64,000 bases of DNA from Chersky-806 sp036502405 (GCA_036502405.1 DASXYP010000065.1:1-64000), one strand, 5' to 3'. Numbered from the stretch's first letter, positions 34,001 through 42,059 are shown. Translations and numbers: made by a program. The notes: a model not told the origin generated them from the sequence alone.

Positions 34001-34196
34001 ACCGGACGTTCACGAGACCGGGAGCGCGGTTGCGGGCGAAGCGCGCGTCGTGGCGGCGCAGCGACAGGCCCGCGTAGCTCGACGGCACGGCGACCGAGAC
34101 CGGGGCGAGCGGATCGTCGCCCTTGGCTTCGGCGACCAGCGCTTCGAGTGCGCTCCGGGCGGGCTGCCCGAACGACGTGAGCACGAGCCGCGACAT
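31083..34196 (-). CDS. addB: AddB-like subunit with RecB-type nuclease and iron-sulfur cluster
   Basis: Partner of the AddA-like protein. The 1037-residue protein begins with a helicase-like fold without a Walker A motif, so it probably lacks ATPase activity, as in AddB. The C-terminal part has SPSRIESWAQCPFRYFLANVL (first cluster cysteine), the nuclease motif ELVVYDYKTGSANG near residue 895, and DECRYCDFDHLC (remaining three cysteines), the arrangement of AddB/Cas4-type iron-sulfur nucleases. The ATG at 34196 lies 7 nt behind TAGTGT, so the transcript is predicted to be leaderless; an ATG at 34226 is less likely. It is divergent from the PBP gene. Confidence 0.85.
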   Translation of the reverse strand: MSRLVLTSFGQPARSALEALVAEAKGDDPLAPVSVAVPSSYAGLSLRRHDARFARNRAPGLVNVRFLALNRVAELLGAPFLAEPDRVPLTAEARLEAARVALAEEPGDFAPVAGHPSTVRALVGAFADLRRADDAALARLAQESPRAASVVRAYERFRALTAGTYDDEDQLSVAADLVAAHGVPADLGALILHLPDRLSPGALDLVAGFASQTFTAAVLGLTGDPDADADTRALATTLTPLLGPAEDTGPSAPRLADRVISAPDPDSEVREVVRALVERADAGRSLHDVAVAWRVAEPHARLLHERLAEAGIPTYGPSVRRLADTVAGRALVALLELPDRGFRRDDVMAFLAGTEVRETPGGPRVPVDRWDRISRDAGVVGDDDWTVRLTRLRDDAEANERGRDPEAVATRVERIERCRRFVEELVERSTEHPVTWAGWSTWAIELVGRYVGDPPSTWPAAEIDAHHRVLDGLAALGALPDTSAVDRSTFRVALGEQLDRSLDHVGHFGTGVLLCPLASLRGTDFETVHLVGAAEGRMPPPPREDPLLPDRERAVTGGQVPDRSLAAARERRDYLSALAGARGDVVLSWSRADPVGQRELLPARWVVETMRARRPESKVTARQLADARPGAFADLLVLESFAAAVRRPGAAISVADLELRLLDAADRDAPGTGPAAHPLAEANPRLQRGFHTLAARAEPRFTEFDGVIGPRAGLLPNPERPLSPSRIESWAQCPFRYFLANVLQLRQRDAPEAIDTIDPRVRGSLVHKVLEDFIREMPPRSSPDQPWSTEERDQARAMTAAACDDAVAKGLTGRPLLWKLERARILREVSRTLDADERIRSERGLIPLETEVNFGRGADDAMPALTIDLDGAQVTFRGQIDRIDTSPAPDGELVVYDYKTGSANGFKGLEDDPVLKGTKIQLAIYALAVERAYPGRAVRADYWHTAQPAGKELRGFAAEDAGPRALEVLETVAGGVAAGTFPAYPGKENPFFNSFDECRYCDFDHLCSPDRERAFVAKSEDPTVAQFVELRGLRDET

Positions 34197-34203
34197 GAAA
34201 GCC

Positions 34204-34209
34204 ACACTA
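34204..34209 (-). promoter_or_regulatory. -10 hexamer TAGTGT of addB-addA
   Basis: TAGTGT on the minus strand, 7 nt before the ATG at 34196, with no ribosome binding site between them. Confidence 0.45.
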
Positions 34210-34315
34210 ACGACGGGGTGGGACACCCTCGCGGAGCTGCGATCGGCCCCGGGACGGCGCGGTGGAGCGACGCGCCGTCGTTCGCGGGGTCCCGTGTGGG
34301 AACCTGGATGCCTTC

Positions 34316-36451
34316 ATGGAAGGCCCGTCCCGGCGCTGGCTGCGCTTCTTCGTGATCATCACCCTGGGCGGGATCGGGGTCGGCATCTGCCTCGCGGCGC
34401 TCGTCCCCGGGGTCCAGAAGATCGCGGGCTCGAGCCAGTACTCGGGCAAGGTCGGCCCGCTGCTCAACCGGCAGTGCGCCATCTGCGGCGAACCGACGAC
34501 GGTCTACGACACCGGCGGTCATTACCTGGACACGCTGGGACTGCGCGACCGGCGGCCGGTGGACCTGAGCGACGTGCCGAAGACCCTGATCAGCGCGGTG
34601 ATCGCGACCGAGGACCGGACCTTCTACGACAACCCCGGAGTCGACGTGCAGTCGATGATCCGGGCGTTTCTCGAGAACGTCGACAAGGGTGGCGTCGAGC
34701 AGGGCGGCTCGACCATCACCCAGCAGCTGATCAAGAACCGGGTGCTGAAGCACCCCAAGCGCGACCTCAACCGCAAGATCAAGGAGGCGGCGCTCGCCAT
34801 CCGGCTGAACGAGGAGTGGTCCAAGAACCACATCCTCCAGGAGTACCTCAACACGGTGTACTTCGGTCAGGGCTCCTACGGCGTGAAGGCGGCCGCGGCG
34901 CGCTACTTCGACAACACCCCGCTCGAGAAGATCGACCTCGCCCAGGCCGCACTGCTCGCCGGGCTCATCAAGAACCCGGAGGGTGACAACCCGTTCGTCC
35001 ATTCGGACCACGCGTACGTCCGCCGGGCGCAGGTGCTCGCGACGATGGTCCGCCAGCATCGGATCACCAAGGCGCAGGCTGCGCTCGCGAACCGTCAGGC
35101 GCTGCCGACGGTGGCGCCGCCCGCGGACTTCCGGCCGGACAACTACTACGTCGCGCAGGTGCGCGACCTCCTGACCGAGGACACGAAGTTCGGGCTCGGC
35201 GCGACGTTGAAGGAGCGCGAGGACAAGCTGAACCTCGGCGGGCTCCGGGTGTTCACCGCGTACGACCCGAAGGCCGAGCTGCTCGCGCAGGCGTCGATCG
35301 ACTCGACGATCCCGATGACCCAGTTCAAGGTCGGGCTCGCGGCGATGGACCCGAGCAACGGCGACGTGAAGGCGATCGTGGCGGGCCCGCACCTCAGCTT
35401 CAACGACACGCCGTACAACTTCGCGACGATGCCGGCCCCGACCGGTCGCCAGCCCGGCTCCACCTTCAAGGCCGTGGTCCTGGCGACCGCGCTCGCCAAC
35501 GGCTTCTCGGTCAAGGACTCGGTCGACGGCACGTCGCCGTGCACCCTCAAGCTCACCGGCCAGAAGTACAACCCGCTGCTGCGCACCCAGAACGCCGAGG
35601 GCGGGGGTGGGGTGATGAGCCTCCGCAGCGCGACCGAGAACTCGGTCAACTGTGCCTACTTCCGCCTCGGTGCCGCGGTCGGCCTCCAGAAGATCTCCGA
35701 CATGGCGAAGGCGCTCGGGATCACCCACCGGATCAACCCGTCGAATTACTCACTCTCGATCGGCTCGTCCGACGGTGTGTCCCCGCTCGACATGGCCACC
35801 GCGTTCGCGACGTTCGCGGCCGACGGCGTACGCCACGACCCCGTGTTCATCACCAAGGTCGAGGACTCGAGCGGGCACGTGCTCTTCAAGGACGACTCCC
35901 AAGGGATTCGGGTGCTCGATCCTCAGGTGGCCCGGACCGTCACCGACGTCCTGCGCGGCGTGATCACGAAGGGCACCGGGACGCGCGCCAAGCTCATCGG
36001 ACACGTCGCCGCCGGCAAGACGGGGACCACCGACCGCGAGCACGACGCGTGGTTCGTGGGCTACACGCCCCAGCTCGTCACCGCGGTGTGGATGGGCGAC
36101 CCGACCCAGCTGACGCCGATGAGCCACGTCGGCAAGTTCAGCCCGGTGTTCGGCGGCACCTGGCCCGCGACGGTGTGGCAGAAGTTCATGACGCTCGCGC
36201 TCGCCGGCCAGACCGAGTATCCGTTCGCCGCGCCGGACCAGAAGCTGTGGCCCTTCGGGAAGTACGTCTCGGAGAACGGGCGGGGCAAGACGATCTCGTC
36301 GGGCTCCTCGCGCTTCGGCAGCTCGTCCACGACCCGGGGACGCCCGTTCGGCCGCCAGCCCGGCCCGCTCGCACCCTCGCCGACCGCGCCGACTTCGCCA
36401 CCGGCGACGAGCCCGGAGACGACACCGACGCCGAGCACCCCGGGGCCGTGA
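34316..36451 (+). CDS. Class A penicillin-binding protein (PBP1a-type)
   Basis: Bifunctional peptidoglycan synthase. The 711-residue protein has a short cytoplasmic part, one membrane helix (FFVIITLGGIGVGICLAAL), then a GT51 transglycosylase domain with ATEDRTFYDNPGVD (catalytic Glu99), GGSTITQQLIKN and LNEEWSKNHILQEYLNTVYF. The transpeptidase domain has the STFK tetrad (Ser382, Lys385), SVN in TENSVNCAYF and KTGTT (Lys568). The tail is rich in Ser, Thr and Pro. Two cysteines, CAICGE, lie early in the outer part, which is unusual. Start at the ATG at 34316, just before the basic residues and helix. It is divergent from addB. Confidence 0.92.
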   Translation: MEGPSRRWLRFFVIITLGGIGVGICLAALVPGVQKIAGSSQYSGKVGPLLNRQCAICGEPTTVYDTGGHYLDTLGLRDRRPVDLSDVPKTLISAVIATEDRTFYDNPGVDVQSMIRAFLENVDKGGVEQGGSTITQQLIKNRVLKHPKRDLNRKIKEAALAIRLNEEWSKNHILQEYLNTVYFGQGSYGVKAAAARYFDNTPLEKIDLAQAALLAGLIKNPEGDNPFVHSDHAYVRRAQVLATMVRQHRITKAQAALANRQALPTVAPPADFRPDNYYVAQVRDLLTEDTKFGLGATLKEREDKLNLGGLRVFTAYDPKAELLAQASIDSTIPMTQFKVGLAAMDPSNGDVKAIVAGPHLSFNDTPYNFATMPAPTGRQPGSTFKAVVLATALANGFSVKDSVDGTSPCTLKLTGQKYNPLLRTQNAEGGGGVMSLRSATENSVNCAYFRLGAAVGLQKISDMAKALGITHRINPSNYSLSIGSSDGVSPLDMATAFATFAADGVRHDPVFITKVEDSSGHVLFKDDSQGIRVLDPQVARTVTDVLRGVITKGTGTRAKLIGHVAAGKTGTTDREHDAWFVGYTPQLVTAVWMGDPTQLTPMSHVGKFSPVFGGTWPATVWQKFMTLALAGQTEYPFAAPDQKLWPFGKYVSENGRGKTISSGSSRFGSSSTTRGRPFGRQPGPLAPSPTAPTSPPATSPETTPTPSTPGP

Positions 36452-36468
36452 CCCGCGGAGGCGACCGG

Positions 36469-36474
36469 TAGGCT
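36469..36474 (+). promoter_or_regulatory. -10 hexamer TAGGCT of a leaderless gene
   Basis: TAGGCT ends 7 nt before the ATG at 36482; no ribosome binding site. Confidence 0.5.
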
Positions 36475-36481
36475 CGCCTCG

Positions 36482-37207
36482 ATGACGACGCCGCTCGAGC
36501 AGCTCCTCGTGGTCCAGGAGCACGACTCGGCCGCCGAGGGCCTCCGCCACCGACGGGCCATCCTCCCGGAGCGCGAGGTCCTGGCGCGGGCGCAGGCCGA
36601 GGTGAGCGCGCTCGAGCCCCGGCTCGCGGACGCCCGCAGCCGCCGCGACGACGTCATGCGCGAGGTGAAGCGGCTCGACGACGAGAGCTCGGCGGTCACC
36701 GCCCGGGTCAAAGAGGTCGAGAAGACGATGTACTCGGGGACGATCAGCTCCCCGCGCGAGCTGCAGGCGATGCAGGCCGACGTCGAGTCGCTCGGGCGGC
36801 ACAGCCGAACGCTCGACGACCGCGAGCTCGAGCTCATGGAGCGCCAGGAGGCGCTCGACGCCGAGGTCGGGGGCCTCGAGCAGCAGGTCGCCGCGCTGCA
36901 GACCGAGGCCGACACGGCGCGGGCGACACTCATGGAGCAGGAGGCCGTCATCGACGGCGAGCTGGCCGAGGAGCTCGAGGCCCGCGGGGTCGCGGCCGGC
37001 GCGATCCCGGCCGACCTGCTCGCCAGCTACGAGCGGATCCGGGCCAGCAACCACGGGGCCGGCGTGGCCCGGCTGGTCGGCAACACCTGCCAGGGCTGCC
37101 GGCTCACGATCCCCGCGACCGAGGTGGACCGGATCCATCGCGAGGGCGCACAGGGGTCGACCCACCACTGCGACAACTGCGGCGCGATCCTCGTCCCGAC
37201 CTCGTGA
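36482..37207 (+). CDS. Coiled-coil protein with C4 zinc ribbon (PF02591 type, Rv2229c-like)
   Basis: A 241-residue soluble protein. Residues 1-170 form a long antiparallel coiled coil (many EVxxLExR-type heptads) with a conserved turn TMYSGTISSPRELQAMQADVE, and the C-terminus is a zinc ribbon with CQGC and CDNC. The same combination occurs in Mycobacterium tuberculosis Rv2229c, which lies beside an RNase H gene. Here too it overlaps the RNase H gene by GTGA. The TAGGCT hexamer 7 nt upstream suggests a leaderless mRNA and the head of a small operon. A nucleic-acid-binding role is assumed from the context. Confidence 0.85.
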   Translation: MTTPLEQLLVVQEHDSAAEGLRHRRAILPEREVLARAQAEVSALEPRLADARSRRDDVMREVKRLDDESSAVTARVKEVEKTMYSGTISSPRELQAMQADVESLGRHSRTLDDRELELMERQEALDAEVGGLEQQVAALQTEADTARATLMEQEAVIDGELAEELEARGVAAGAIPADLLASYERIRASNHGAGVARLVGNTCQGCRLTIPATEVDRIHREGAQGSTHHCDNCGAILVPTS

Positions 37208-37626
37208 CCATCGACACGGTCGAGGTCCAGTGCGACGGCGGCGCGCGAGGCAACCCCGGGCCGGCTGCGATCGGCGCGGTGGTCCTCGACGTGACGGTCG
37301 ATCCTCCGGAGCTCGTCGCGTCGGTGAGCAAGCGGATCGGGGTGGCGACGAACAACGTCGCGGAGTACCAGGCGCTCATCGAGGGGCTCCGGGCCGCGTT
37401 GCCGTTCGAGCCGCGCCTCGTGCGCGTCCGCGCCGACTCGGAGCTGATGATCCGTCAGCTCGAGGGTCGGTACAAGGTGAAGAGCACGCATCTCAGGCCG
37501 CTCTACGAGGAGGCTCGGGCGCTGCTACGGGAGTTCCCCGAGGTCGACCTCGCGCACGTGCGGCGCGAGCACAACGTCGACGCCGACGCGCTCGTGAACG
37601 CGGCACTCGACGCCGTCGAACCCTGA
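37204..37626 (+). CDS. rnhA: Ribonuclease HI family protein
   Basis: Cuts RNA in RNA-DNA hybrids. The 140-residue protein has the four-carboxylate site: DGGARGNPGPAAIGAVV (Asp), NNVAEYQALIEGL (Glu), VRADSELMIRQLEG (Asp) and NVDADALVN (Asp). It corresponds to the N-terminal domain of M. tuberculosis Rv2228c, which is fused to a CobC-like phosphatase; here it stands alone, and the phosphatase follows one gene later. The GTG start forms a GTGA overlap with the zinc-ribbon gene. Confidence 0.9.
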   Translation: MTIDTVEVQCDGGARGNPGPAAIGAVVLDVTVDPPELVASVSKRIGVATNNVAEYQALIEGLRAALPFEPRLVRVRADSELMIRQLEGRYKVKSTHLRPLYEEARALLREFPEVDLAHVRREHNVDADALVNAALDAVEP

Positions 37627-37636
37627 GGCGGCTCCC

Positions 37637-38116
37637 ATGGTGTTCTGGTACCTCGCGCCGTCGATCGTCGCGGTGCACGACATCTTTCGCAGCCAGGGCC
37701 TCGACTACCGCCTGATCGCGCTCGGCGCCCTCCTGCCGTTGGTCGTCGACGCGCCGCTCGGACACTTCGCGTACGGCCACTCGCTGTTCGTCGCGGTCGG
37801 GCTCCTCGCGGTCGTCATGGTCGCGACCATCGGCCGCCCGCGCCTGCTGCGTCGCCGCCTCATCTGCCTTCCGATCGGGTGGTTCTGCGGGCTGGTGCTC
37901 TCGGGCGCGTTCCTGCACGACGTGTCGTTCCTGTGGCCGCTGCTCGGCTCGGACTTCCCCGACGACTCCCTCATCCCGCCGGTCACGATCCTCGTGCTGC
38001 TGGACGCCGCCGGGTTCGCGCTCGGGGTCTGGGCATGGGGCCGGTTCGGCTTGTCCGACCGCGCGAAGCGAGACGCGTTCCTCCGCACCGGGCGGCTCCG
38101 GGACGCCGCCCGATGA
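37637..38116 (+). CDS. Membrane protein, DUF457/YdjM-like
   Basis: A 159-residue membrane protein with about four hydrophobic segments. LGALLPLVVDAPLGHFAYGHSLFVAVG resembles the D-H-H-S pattern of the YdjM/DUF457 membrane-bound hydrolase-like family, and GAFLHDVSFLWPL adds another His-Asp; the family is named metal-dependent hydrolase but has no proven activity. It lies between the RNase HI gene and the phosphatase, which are one fused gene in mycobacteria, and its stop overlaps the phosphatase start as ATGA. Family assignment is moderate. Confidence 0.6.
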   Translation: MVFWYLAPSIVAVHDIFRSQGLDYRLIALGALLPLVVDAPLGHFAYGHSLFVAVGLLAVVMVATIGRPRLLRRRLICLPIGWFCGLVLSGAFLHDVSFLWPLLGSDFPDDSLIPPVTILVLLDAAGFALGVWAWGRFGLSDRAKRDAFLRTGRLRDAAR

Positions 38117-38727
38117 TCCTCCTGGTGCGCCACGGCGAGACCGCGGCCAACCGGGATCGGCTCGCGCTGGGTCGGGCGGACCCCGAGCTGACCGAGCGAG
38201 GCCGCGCGCAGGCGGCCGCGGTGGCAGCTCGGCTCGGTGCGACGAGCGTCGCCACGGTGCTCTCGAGCCCCTTGGGCCGGGCCCGGGAGACCGCGGCACC
38301 GATCGCCGAGGTGGTGGGCGCGGAGGTCGTGCTCGACGAGCGGCTGATCGAGCTGGACTACGGCGAGTGGGACGGCAAGAGCTTCTCGAACCTGCCGCCC
38401 GACCAGCTCGACCGATGGCGGACCGACCCGACGTTCGCGCTTCCCGGAGGCGAGAGCCTCCGGGCCGTCACGACGCGTGTCGGCGCCTTCTGCGCGGAGC
38501 ACCTCGACGGTCCCACGGTCGTCGCGGTCAGTCACGTCTCGCCGATCAAGGCGGCGGTCACGTGGGCGCTCGGTGCCGACGAGGGGCTCGCCTGGCGCAT
38601 GTTCCTCGATCTGGCCTCGATCACGCGGATCGCGGGACGGAACGGTCAGGCGAGCCTGATCGGGTACAACGACATCGGCCACCTGACGCCGCAGGCGGAC
38701 GGCGGCGGACGAGGGCCGCGCATCTAA
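38113..38727 (+). CDS. Histidine phosphatase family protein (CobC-like)
   Basis: A 204-residue phosphatase of the branch with the phospho-histidine motif: LLVRHGETAANRDRLALGR at the N-terminus (RHGE), SSPLGRARETA, LIELDYGEWDGKSF, and VVAVSHVSPIKAAV (second histidine). It matches the C-terminal half of M. tuberculosis Rv2228c. Substrate could be alpha-ribazole phosphate or another phosphoester. Start ATG overlaps the membrane-protein stop (ATGA). Its own stop codon TAA is also the first three bases of the -10 hexamer of the next gene. Confidence 0.85.
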   Translation: MILLVRHGETAANRDRLALGRADPELTERGRAQAAAVAARLGATSVATVLSSPLGRARETAAPIAEVVGAEVVLDERLIELDYGEWDGKSFSNLPPDQLDRWRTDPTFALPGGESLRAVTTRVGAFCAEHLDGPTVVAVSHVSPIKAAVTWALGADEGLAWRMFLDLASITRIAGRNGQASLIGYNDIGHLTPQADGGGRGPRI

Positions 38728-38730
38728 GGT
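38725..38730 (+). promoter_or_regulatory. -10 hexamer TAAGGT overlapping a stop codon
   Basis: TAAGGT ends 6 nt before the ATG at 38737; its TAA is the stop codon of the phosphatase gene. Confidence 0.45.
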
Positions 38731-38736
38731 TCGCGG

Positions 38737-40122
38737 ATGGCAGAACGCGTGAACGTCGACGTCGTCATCGTCGGCGCGGGGCTGGCCGGCCTCGGCGCCG
38801 CACGCGCGCTGGTCGCCCAGGGGCAGACGGTCGTCGTGCTCGAAGCCCGAGATCGCGTGGGCGGTCGGGTCCACGGTCGCACGTTGGCCGACGGCGAGAC
38901 CGTGGTGGAGGTCGGCGGCCAGTGGATCGGGCCCGGCCAGCACCGGATGATCCGGCTGTCGGCCGAGCTCGGGCTCGAGACCTTCCCGACCTACAACGAC
39001 GGCGAGAACCTGCTCCGGTTCGGCGAGGCGCAGGCGCGCTACCGCGGGGCCATCCCGAAGATCAGCCCGCTGTCGCTCGTCGACATGGGCCAGGCGCAGC
39101 TCCGGTTCGACCGCCTCGCGCGCCAGGTGCCGCTCGAGACGCCGTGGATGGCGAAGCACGCGAAGTCATGGGACGCCATGACCTTCGCGACGTGGATCAA
39201 GCGCAACGCGCAGACTGCGAAGGCGCGCAGCCTGTTCCGTCTCTACGCGCAAGCGGTCTTCGCAGCCGAGCCCCAGGACTTCTCGCTGTTGCACGCGCTG
39301 TACTACACGCACTCCGGTGGGGGTGTCGACGCGCTCGCCGGCGTCGTCGACGGCGCGCAGCAGGATCGCTACGTCGGCGGCTCCCAGCTCGTGCCGCTGC
39401 GCATGGCGGAGGAGCTCGGTGAGGACGTGGTCCGCCTGAGCACACCGGTCCGCCGCATCGAGCAGCGCAACGACGTGGTCACCGTGCTCGCCGACGGGCT
39501 CCTCGTGACGGCCCGGCACGCGATCGTCGCGATCCCACCCGTGCTGGCCGGCCGCATCGCGTACGACCCTCCGCTGCCCGCGTACCGCGACCAGCTCACG
39601 CAGCGGGTACCGGCGGGCTCGGTGATCAAGTGCAACGTCGTGTACGACTCACCCTTCTGGCGTGCCGACGGGCTCACCGGCCAGGCCACGGGCGACGGGG
39701 GGCCCGTCGGTGTCGTGTTCGACAACTCACCGCCCGCCGCGAGCCCCGGCGTCCTGCTCGCGTTCCTCGAGGGCGCGCACGCGCGCCGCTTGAGCCCGGT
39801 CTCGCTCGACGAGCGCAGGGCCGCGGTGGTCGGGAGCCTGGTGCGGTTCTTCGGGCCGAGAGCAGCCGACTTCGCCGAGTACGTCGAGCTGGACTGGTCG
39901 CAGGAGGAGTGGACGAGGGGCTGCTACGGCGCGCACTTCCCGTGCGGGGTCTGGACGCAGTACGGCCCGGCCCTCCGCCGGCCGGTAGGCCGCATCCACT
40001 GGGCCGGAGCGGAGACCGCGACGATCTGGAGCGGTTACATGGACGGTGCGCTGCAGTCCGGCTCCCGGGCGGCCACCGAGGTGCTCGCGGCACGTCCCTC
40101 GTCTTCGGCGGCACACCGGTAG
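38737..40122 (+). CDS. Flavin-containing amine oxidase
   Basis: A 461-residue FAD enzyme of the monoamine oxidase family, which oxidises primary or polyamines to aldehydes. It begins with VVIVGAGLAGLGAARAL and ends the FAD-binding part with VLEARDRVGGRVHGR, then has EVGGQWIGPGQ, YTHSGGGVDALAG and the C-terminal IHWAGAETATIWSGYMDGALQSG. WTRGCYGAHFPCG holds Cys396 at the place where monoamine oxidases attach FAD through cysteine, so the flavin may be covalent. No signal peptide. TAAGGT lies 6 nt upstream, so it is probably transcribed alone and leaderless. Convergent with the GT87 gene, one base apart. Confidence 0.9.
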   Translation: MAERVNVDVVIVGAGLAGLGAARALVAQGQTVVVLEARDRVGGRVHGRTLADGETVVEVGGQWIGPGQHRMIRLSAELGLETFPTYNDGENLLRFGEAQARYRGAIPKISPLSLVDMGQAQLRFDRLARQVPLETPWMAKHAKSWDAMTFATWIKRNAQTAKARSLFRLYAQAVFAAEPQDFSLLHALYYTHSGGGVDALAGVVDGAQQDRYVGGSQLVPLRMAEELGEDVVRLSTPVRRIEQRNDVVTVLADGLLVTARHAIVAIPPVLAGRIAYDPPLPAYRDQLTQRVPAGSVIKCNVVYDSPFWRADGLTGQATGDGGPVGVVFDNSPPAASPGVLLAFLEGAHARRLSPVSLDERRAAVVGSLVRFFGPRAADFAEYVELDWSQEEWTRGCYGAHFPCGVWTQYGPALRRPVGRIHWAGAETATIWSGYMDGALQSGSRAATEVLAARPSSSAAHR

Positions 40123-40123
40123 C

Positions 40124-41413
40124 TCAGCGGCGCGATGCCACAGCCGCGCGCGCCCGGACCGGCCGGACCGCGAGCAGGCAACTGATTGCAAACGCCGCGA
40201 GCAGGCAGAGGCCGAGCGCGGTGGGACCGAACACGGTGGACGCGAGCCCGCCACGGCCCACGACGTCGTCGAACGCGCTCCAGCTCGTCGGGTCGATCAT
40301 CGGAATCAGCAGCAGCACGACCAGCGCGGTCCGGAGCCACGCAGGACGGATCGCGTCCACGGATCGGCGTCGGAGCAGCAGCAGGATCGGCCAGGTGAGC
40401 AGGAGCAGGTCGTAGCCGACCCGGAAGATCGGCACGAGGATCACGAGCGCGGCGAGGGTCACCGCGAGCTCGCTGCGGTCGCCGCCCGGGCTGCGCGTGT
40501 GCAGGAGCCACGCCGCCCAGACACCGATGGCGAGGAGCACGACGCCCAACGCGGTCGCGGCGCTCTCCGACGGGCGGAGCCCTGTCGCGCGGGCGAGGAC
40601 GTTCGCGGCGTCGAGGCGCAGCGGGCTCCCGATGCGCGACTGCACCGAGCGGCTGGTCACGTCCAAGTCGTCGCGCAACGAATCGACCAACCGGCCGACG
40701 CCGCCGGCCGCGCTCGCGAGCTCGAACGACGCGACGAGAGAGATCGCCACCGCCGCGCCGACCCCCACGAGCACGGCTCGGAACCGGCGGCGCGCCACCA
40801 GCACCAGCGCGAGCGGGATGCCGAACGTCGGCTTGGCGAGCGCGAACGCGACGCCGAGCGCGGCGCGACCGGACTGCGCCGCGCGACTGGCGAGCGCGAG
40901 GTAGCACGCGAGCACGATCAGCAGCGTCGGCTCGCCGTTGCGGAGGTCGACGCGTCCCGGCGCGCTCAGGAGCAGGAGCGCGCCGAGCGCGAGGACCCCG
41001 TCGAGTCCGACGTCGTAGCCGGCGAGCCGCAGGGCGACGCCGGCGAGCACGAGCACGAGCACCAGGTTGAGCCCGAAGTAGACGGCGCGGGCATCGTCGA
41101 GCGAGAGCGCCGCGAGGGGGAGGTGCGCCACGAGGTGCACCGGGCTGTAGAGCGGGAACTCCTGGCCGACGGGATAGCTGCGGTAGTACCGCACGGGGTC
41201 GTAAGGGTTGGCGCCGTCGGTGAACGCGACGACGGGGTAGTAGACGGCGTCACGAAAGTCGGTCTGGAACCCGACGTCCTGCCGGCTCGGCGTGATGTTC
41301 TCCCAGGTGCTGTGGGTGAGCCAGGCGGCGACGCCCGCGAACGCGAGCACGGCCACGAGGGTGCGGAGCCAGCGCGGGACACCGGCGAGCACCGATGGTC
41401 CGGTCGACGCCAT
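40124..41413 (-). CDS. GT87-type (DUF2029) membrane mannosyltransferase-like protein
   Basis: A 429-residue polytopic protein of the GT-C fold. The first loop DFRDAVYYPVVAFTDGANPYD, then PVGQEFPLYSPVHLVAHLPL, and the later GRVDLRNGEPTLLIVLACYLAL with ALAKPTFGIPLALVLV, follow the GT87/DUF2029 pattern of actinobacterial polyprenyl-phosphate-mannose transferases. There are about ten hydrophobic segments. The ATG at 41413 is 8 nt behind TACCCT. Acceptor unknown. A small membrane protein gene lies 15 bp upstream on the same strand. Confidence 0.75.
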   Translation of the reverse strand: MASTGPSVLAGVPRWLRTLVAVLAFAGVAAWLTHSTWENITPSRQDVGFQTDFRDAVYYPVVAFTDGANPYDPVRYYRSYPVGQEFPLYSPVHLVAHLPLAALSLDDARAVYFGLNLVLVLVLAGVALRLAGYDVGLDGVLALGALLLLSAPGRVDLRNGEPTLLIVLACYLALASRAAQSGRAALGVAFALAKPTFGIPLALVLVARRRFRAVLVGVGAAVAISLVASFELASAAGGVGRLVDSLRDDLDVTSRSVQSRIGSPLRLDAANVLARATGLRPSESAATALGVVLLAIGVWAAWLLHTRSPGGDRSELAVTLAALVILVPIFRVGYDLLLLTWPILLLLRRRSVDAIRPAWLRTALVVLLLIPMIDPTSWSAFDDVVGRGGLASTVFGPTALGLCLLAAFAISCLLAVRPVRARAAVASRR

Positions 41414-41421
41414 CCGGCGGC

Positions 41422-41427
41422 AGGGTA
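41422..41427 (-). promoter_or_regulatory. -10 hexamer TACCCT of the GT87 gene
   Basis: TACCCT on the minus strand, 8 nt before the ATG at 41413. It lies between two same-strand genes, so it would give a separate transcript. Confidence 0.35.
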
Positions 41428-41428
41428 G

Positions 41429-41710
41429 TCAAACCCGCTCGAGCCGCTCCCAGTCCTCGAGCAGCACGACCCGCTGATGGCTGGTGCGCCAGGCGAGCAC
41501 GACGAGGATCCCCGGCCAGCCCGCCAGCAGCGCACCGACCACCATGGCGGTGAGCCACCGGTCCTCCCGGGAGCGCTCGGTGCGCCAGACCCAGTGCGGG
41601 ATGTGACGAACGTCCCTGAACCCCCAGGCCACCGTCGGCACGGCGGCGACGAACCCGACGATCACGACGACCATCGCGAGGTCGATCTCGACGCCCGGCC
41701 CCAACCGCAC
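41429..41710 (-). CDS. Small membrane protein, two helices
   Basis: A 93-residue protein with two hydrophobic helices (MVVVIVGFVAAVPTVAWGF and WLTAMVVGALLAGWPGILVV) joined by a charged loop with many Trp and Arg, RHIPHWVWRTERSREDR. No family is recognised. The GTG at 41710 has GAAACT 6 nt upstream; an ATG at 41674 is an alternative start. It lies just upstream of the GT87 gene. Confidence 0.55.
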   Translation of the reverse strand: MRLGPGVEIDLAMVVVIVGFVAAVPTVAWGFRDVRHIPHWVWRTERSREDRWLTAMVVGALLAGWPGILVVLAWRTSHQRVVLLEDWERLERV

Positions 41711-42059
41711 GGCGCGAGTTTCGTCGGCGCGCGATGAGACCCGAGTGAGAGCAACGACCCCGTGGCCAGGGGATGGAATCGAGGTGGGAGCGGGTGAACT
41801 CCGCGCGAAGGACGGCGAGGACGCCCTGCCGCACCGGGCAGGGTGGCGCAGCAGGGCGTCGACTCGCCGGTCGGGGACCGTAGTGCCACGCCATGTCCCG
41901 ATGCGAGTGCAGAGCGCGAGACGTCAGGCACGTCGGGTCGTCGGTTCGACGCGGTGGGTGAGCTCGCCCACGGTGCGTTTCCGCCGCCGACGGGCCGGGT
42001 AGCCCGAGAGGGCGAGCAGGTTCGCCACCCCCGGCGAATCTTCAACGGGAAGTGCGCGA
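41711..42059. other. Intergenic region with mutually exclusive hairpins
   Basis: No gene is seen between the divergent small genes. GACGCCCTGC (41820-41829) pairs perfectly with GCAGGGCGTC (41851-41860), while CCCTGCC (41824-41830) can instead pair with GGCAGGG (41837-41843); the two exclude each other. A further hairpin, GTGGGTG-AGCT-CGCCCAC, follows around 41958-41975. The region could be a structured leader of the gene at 42060. Confidence 0.35.
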
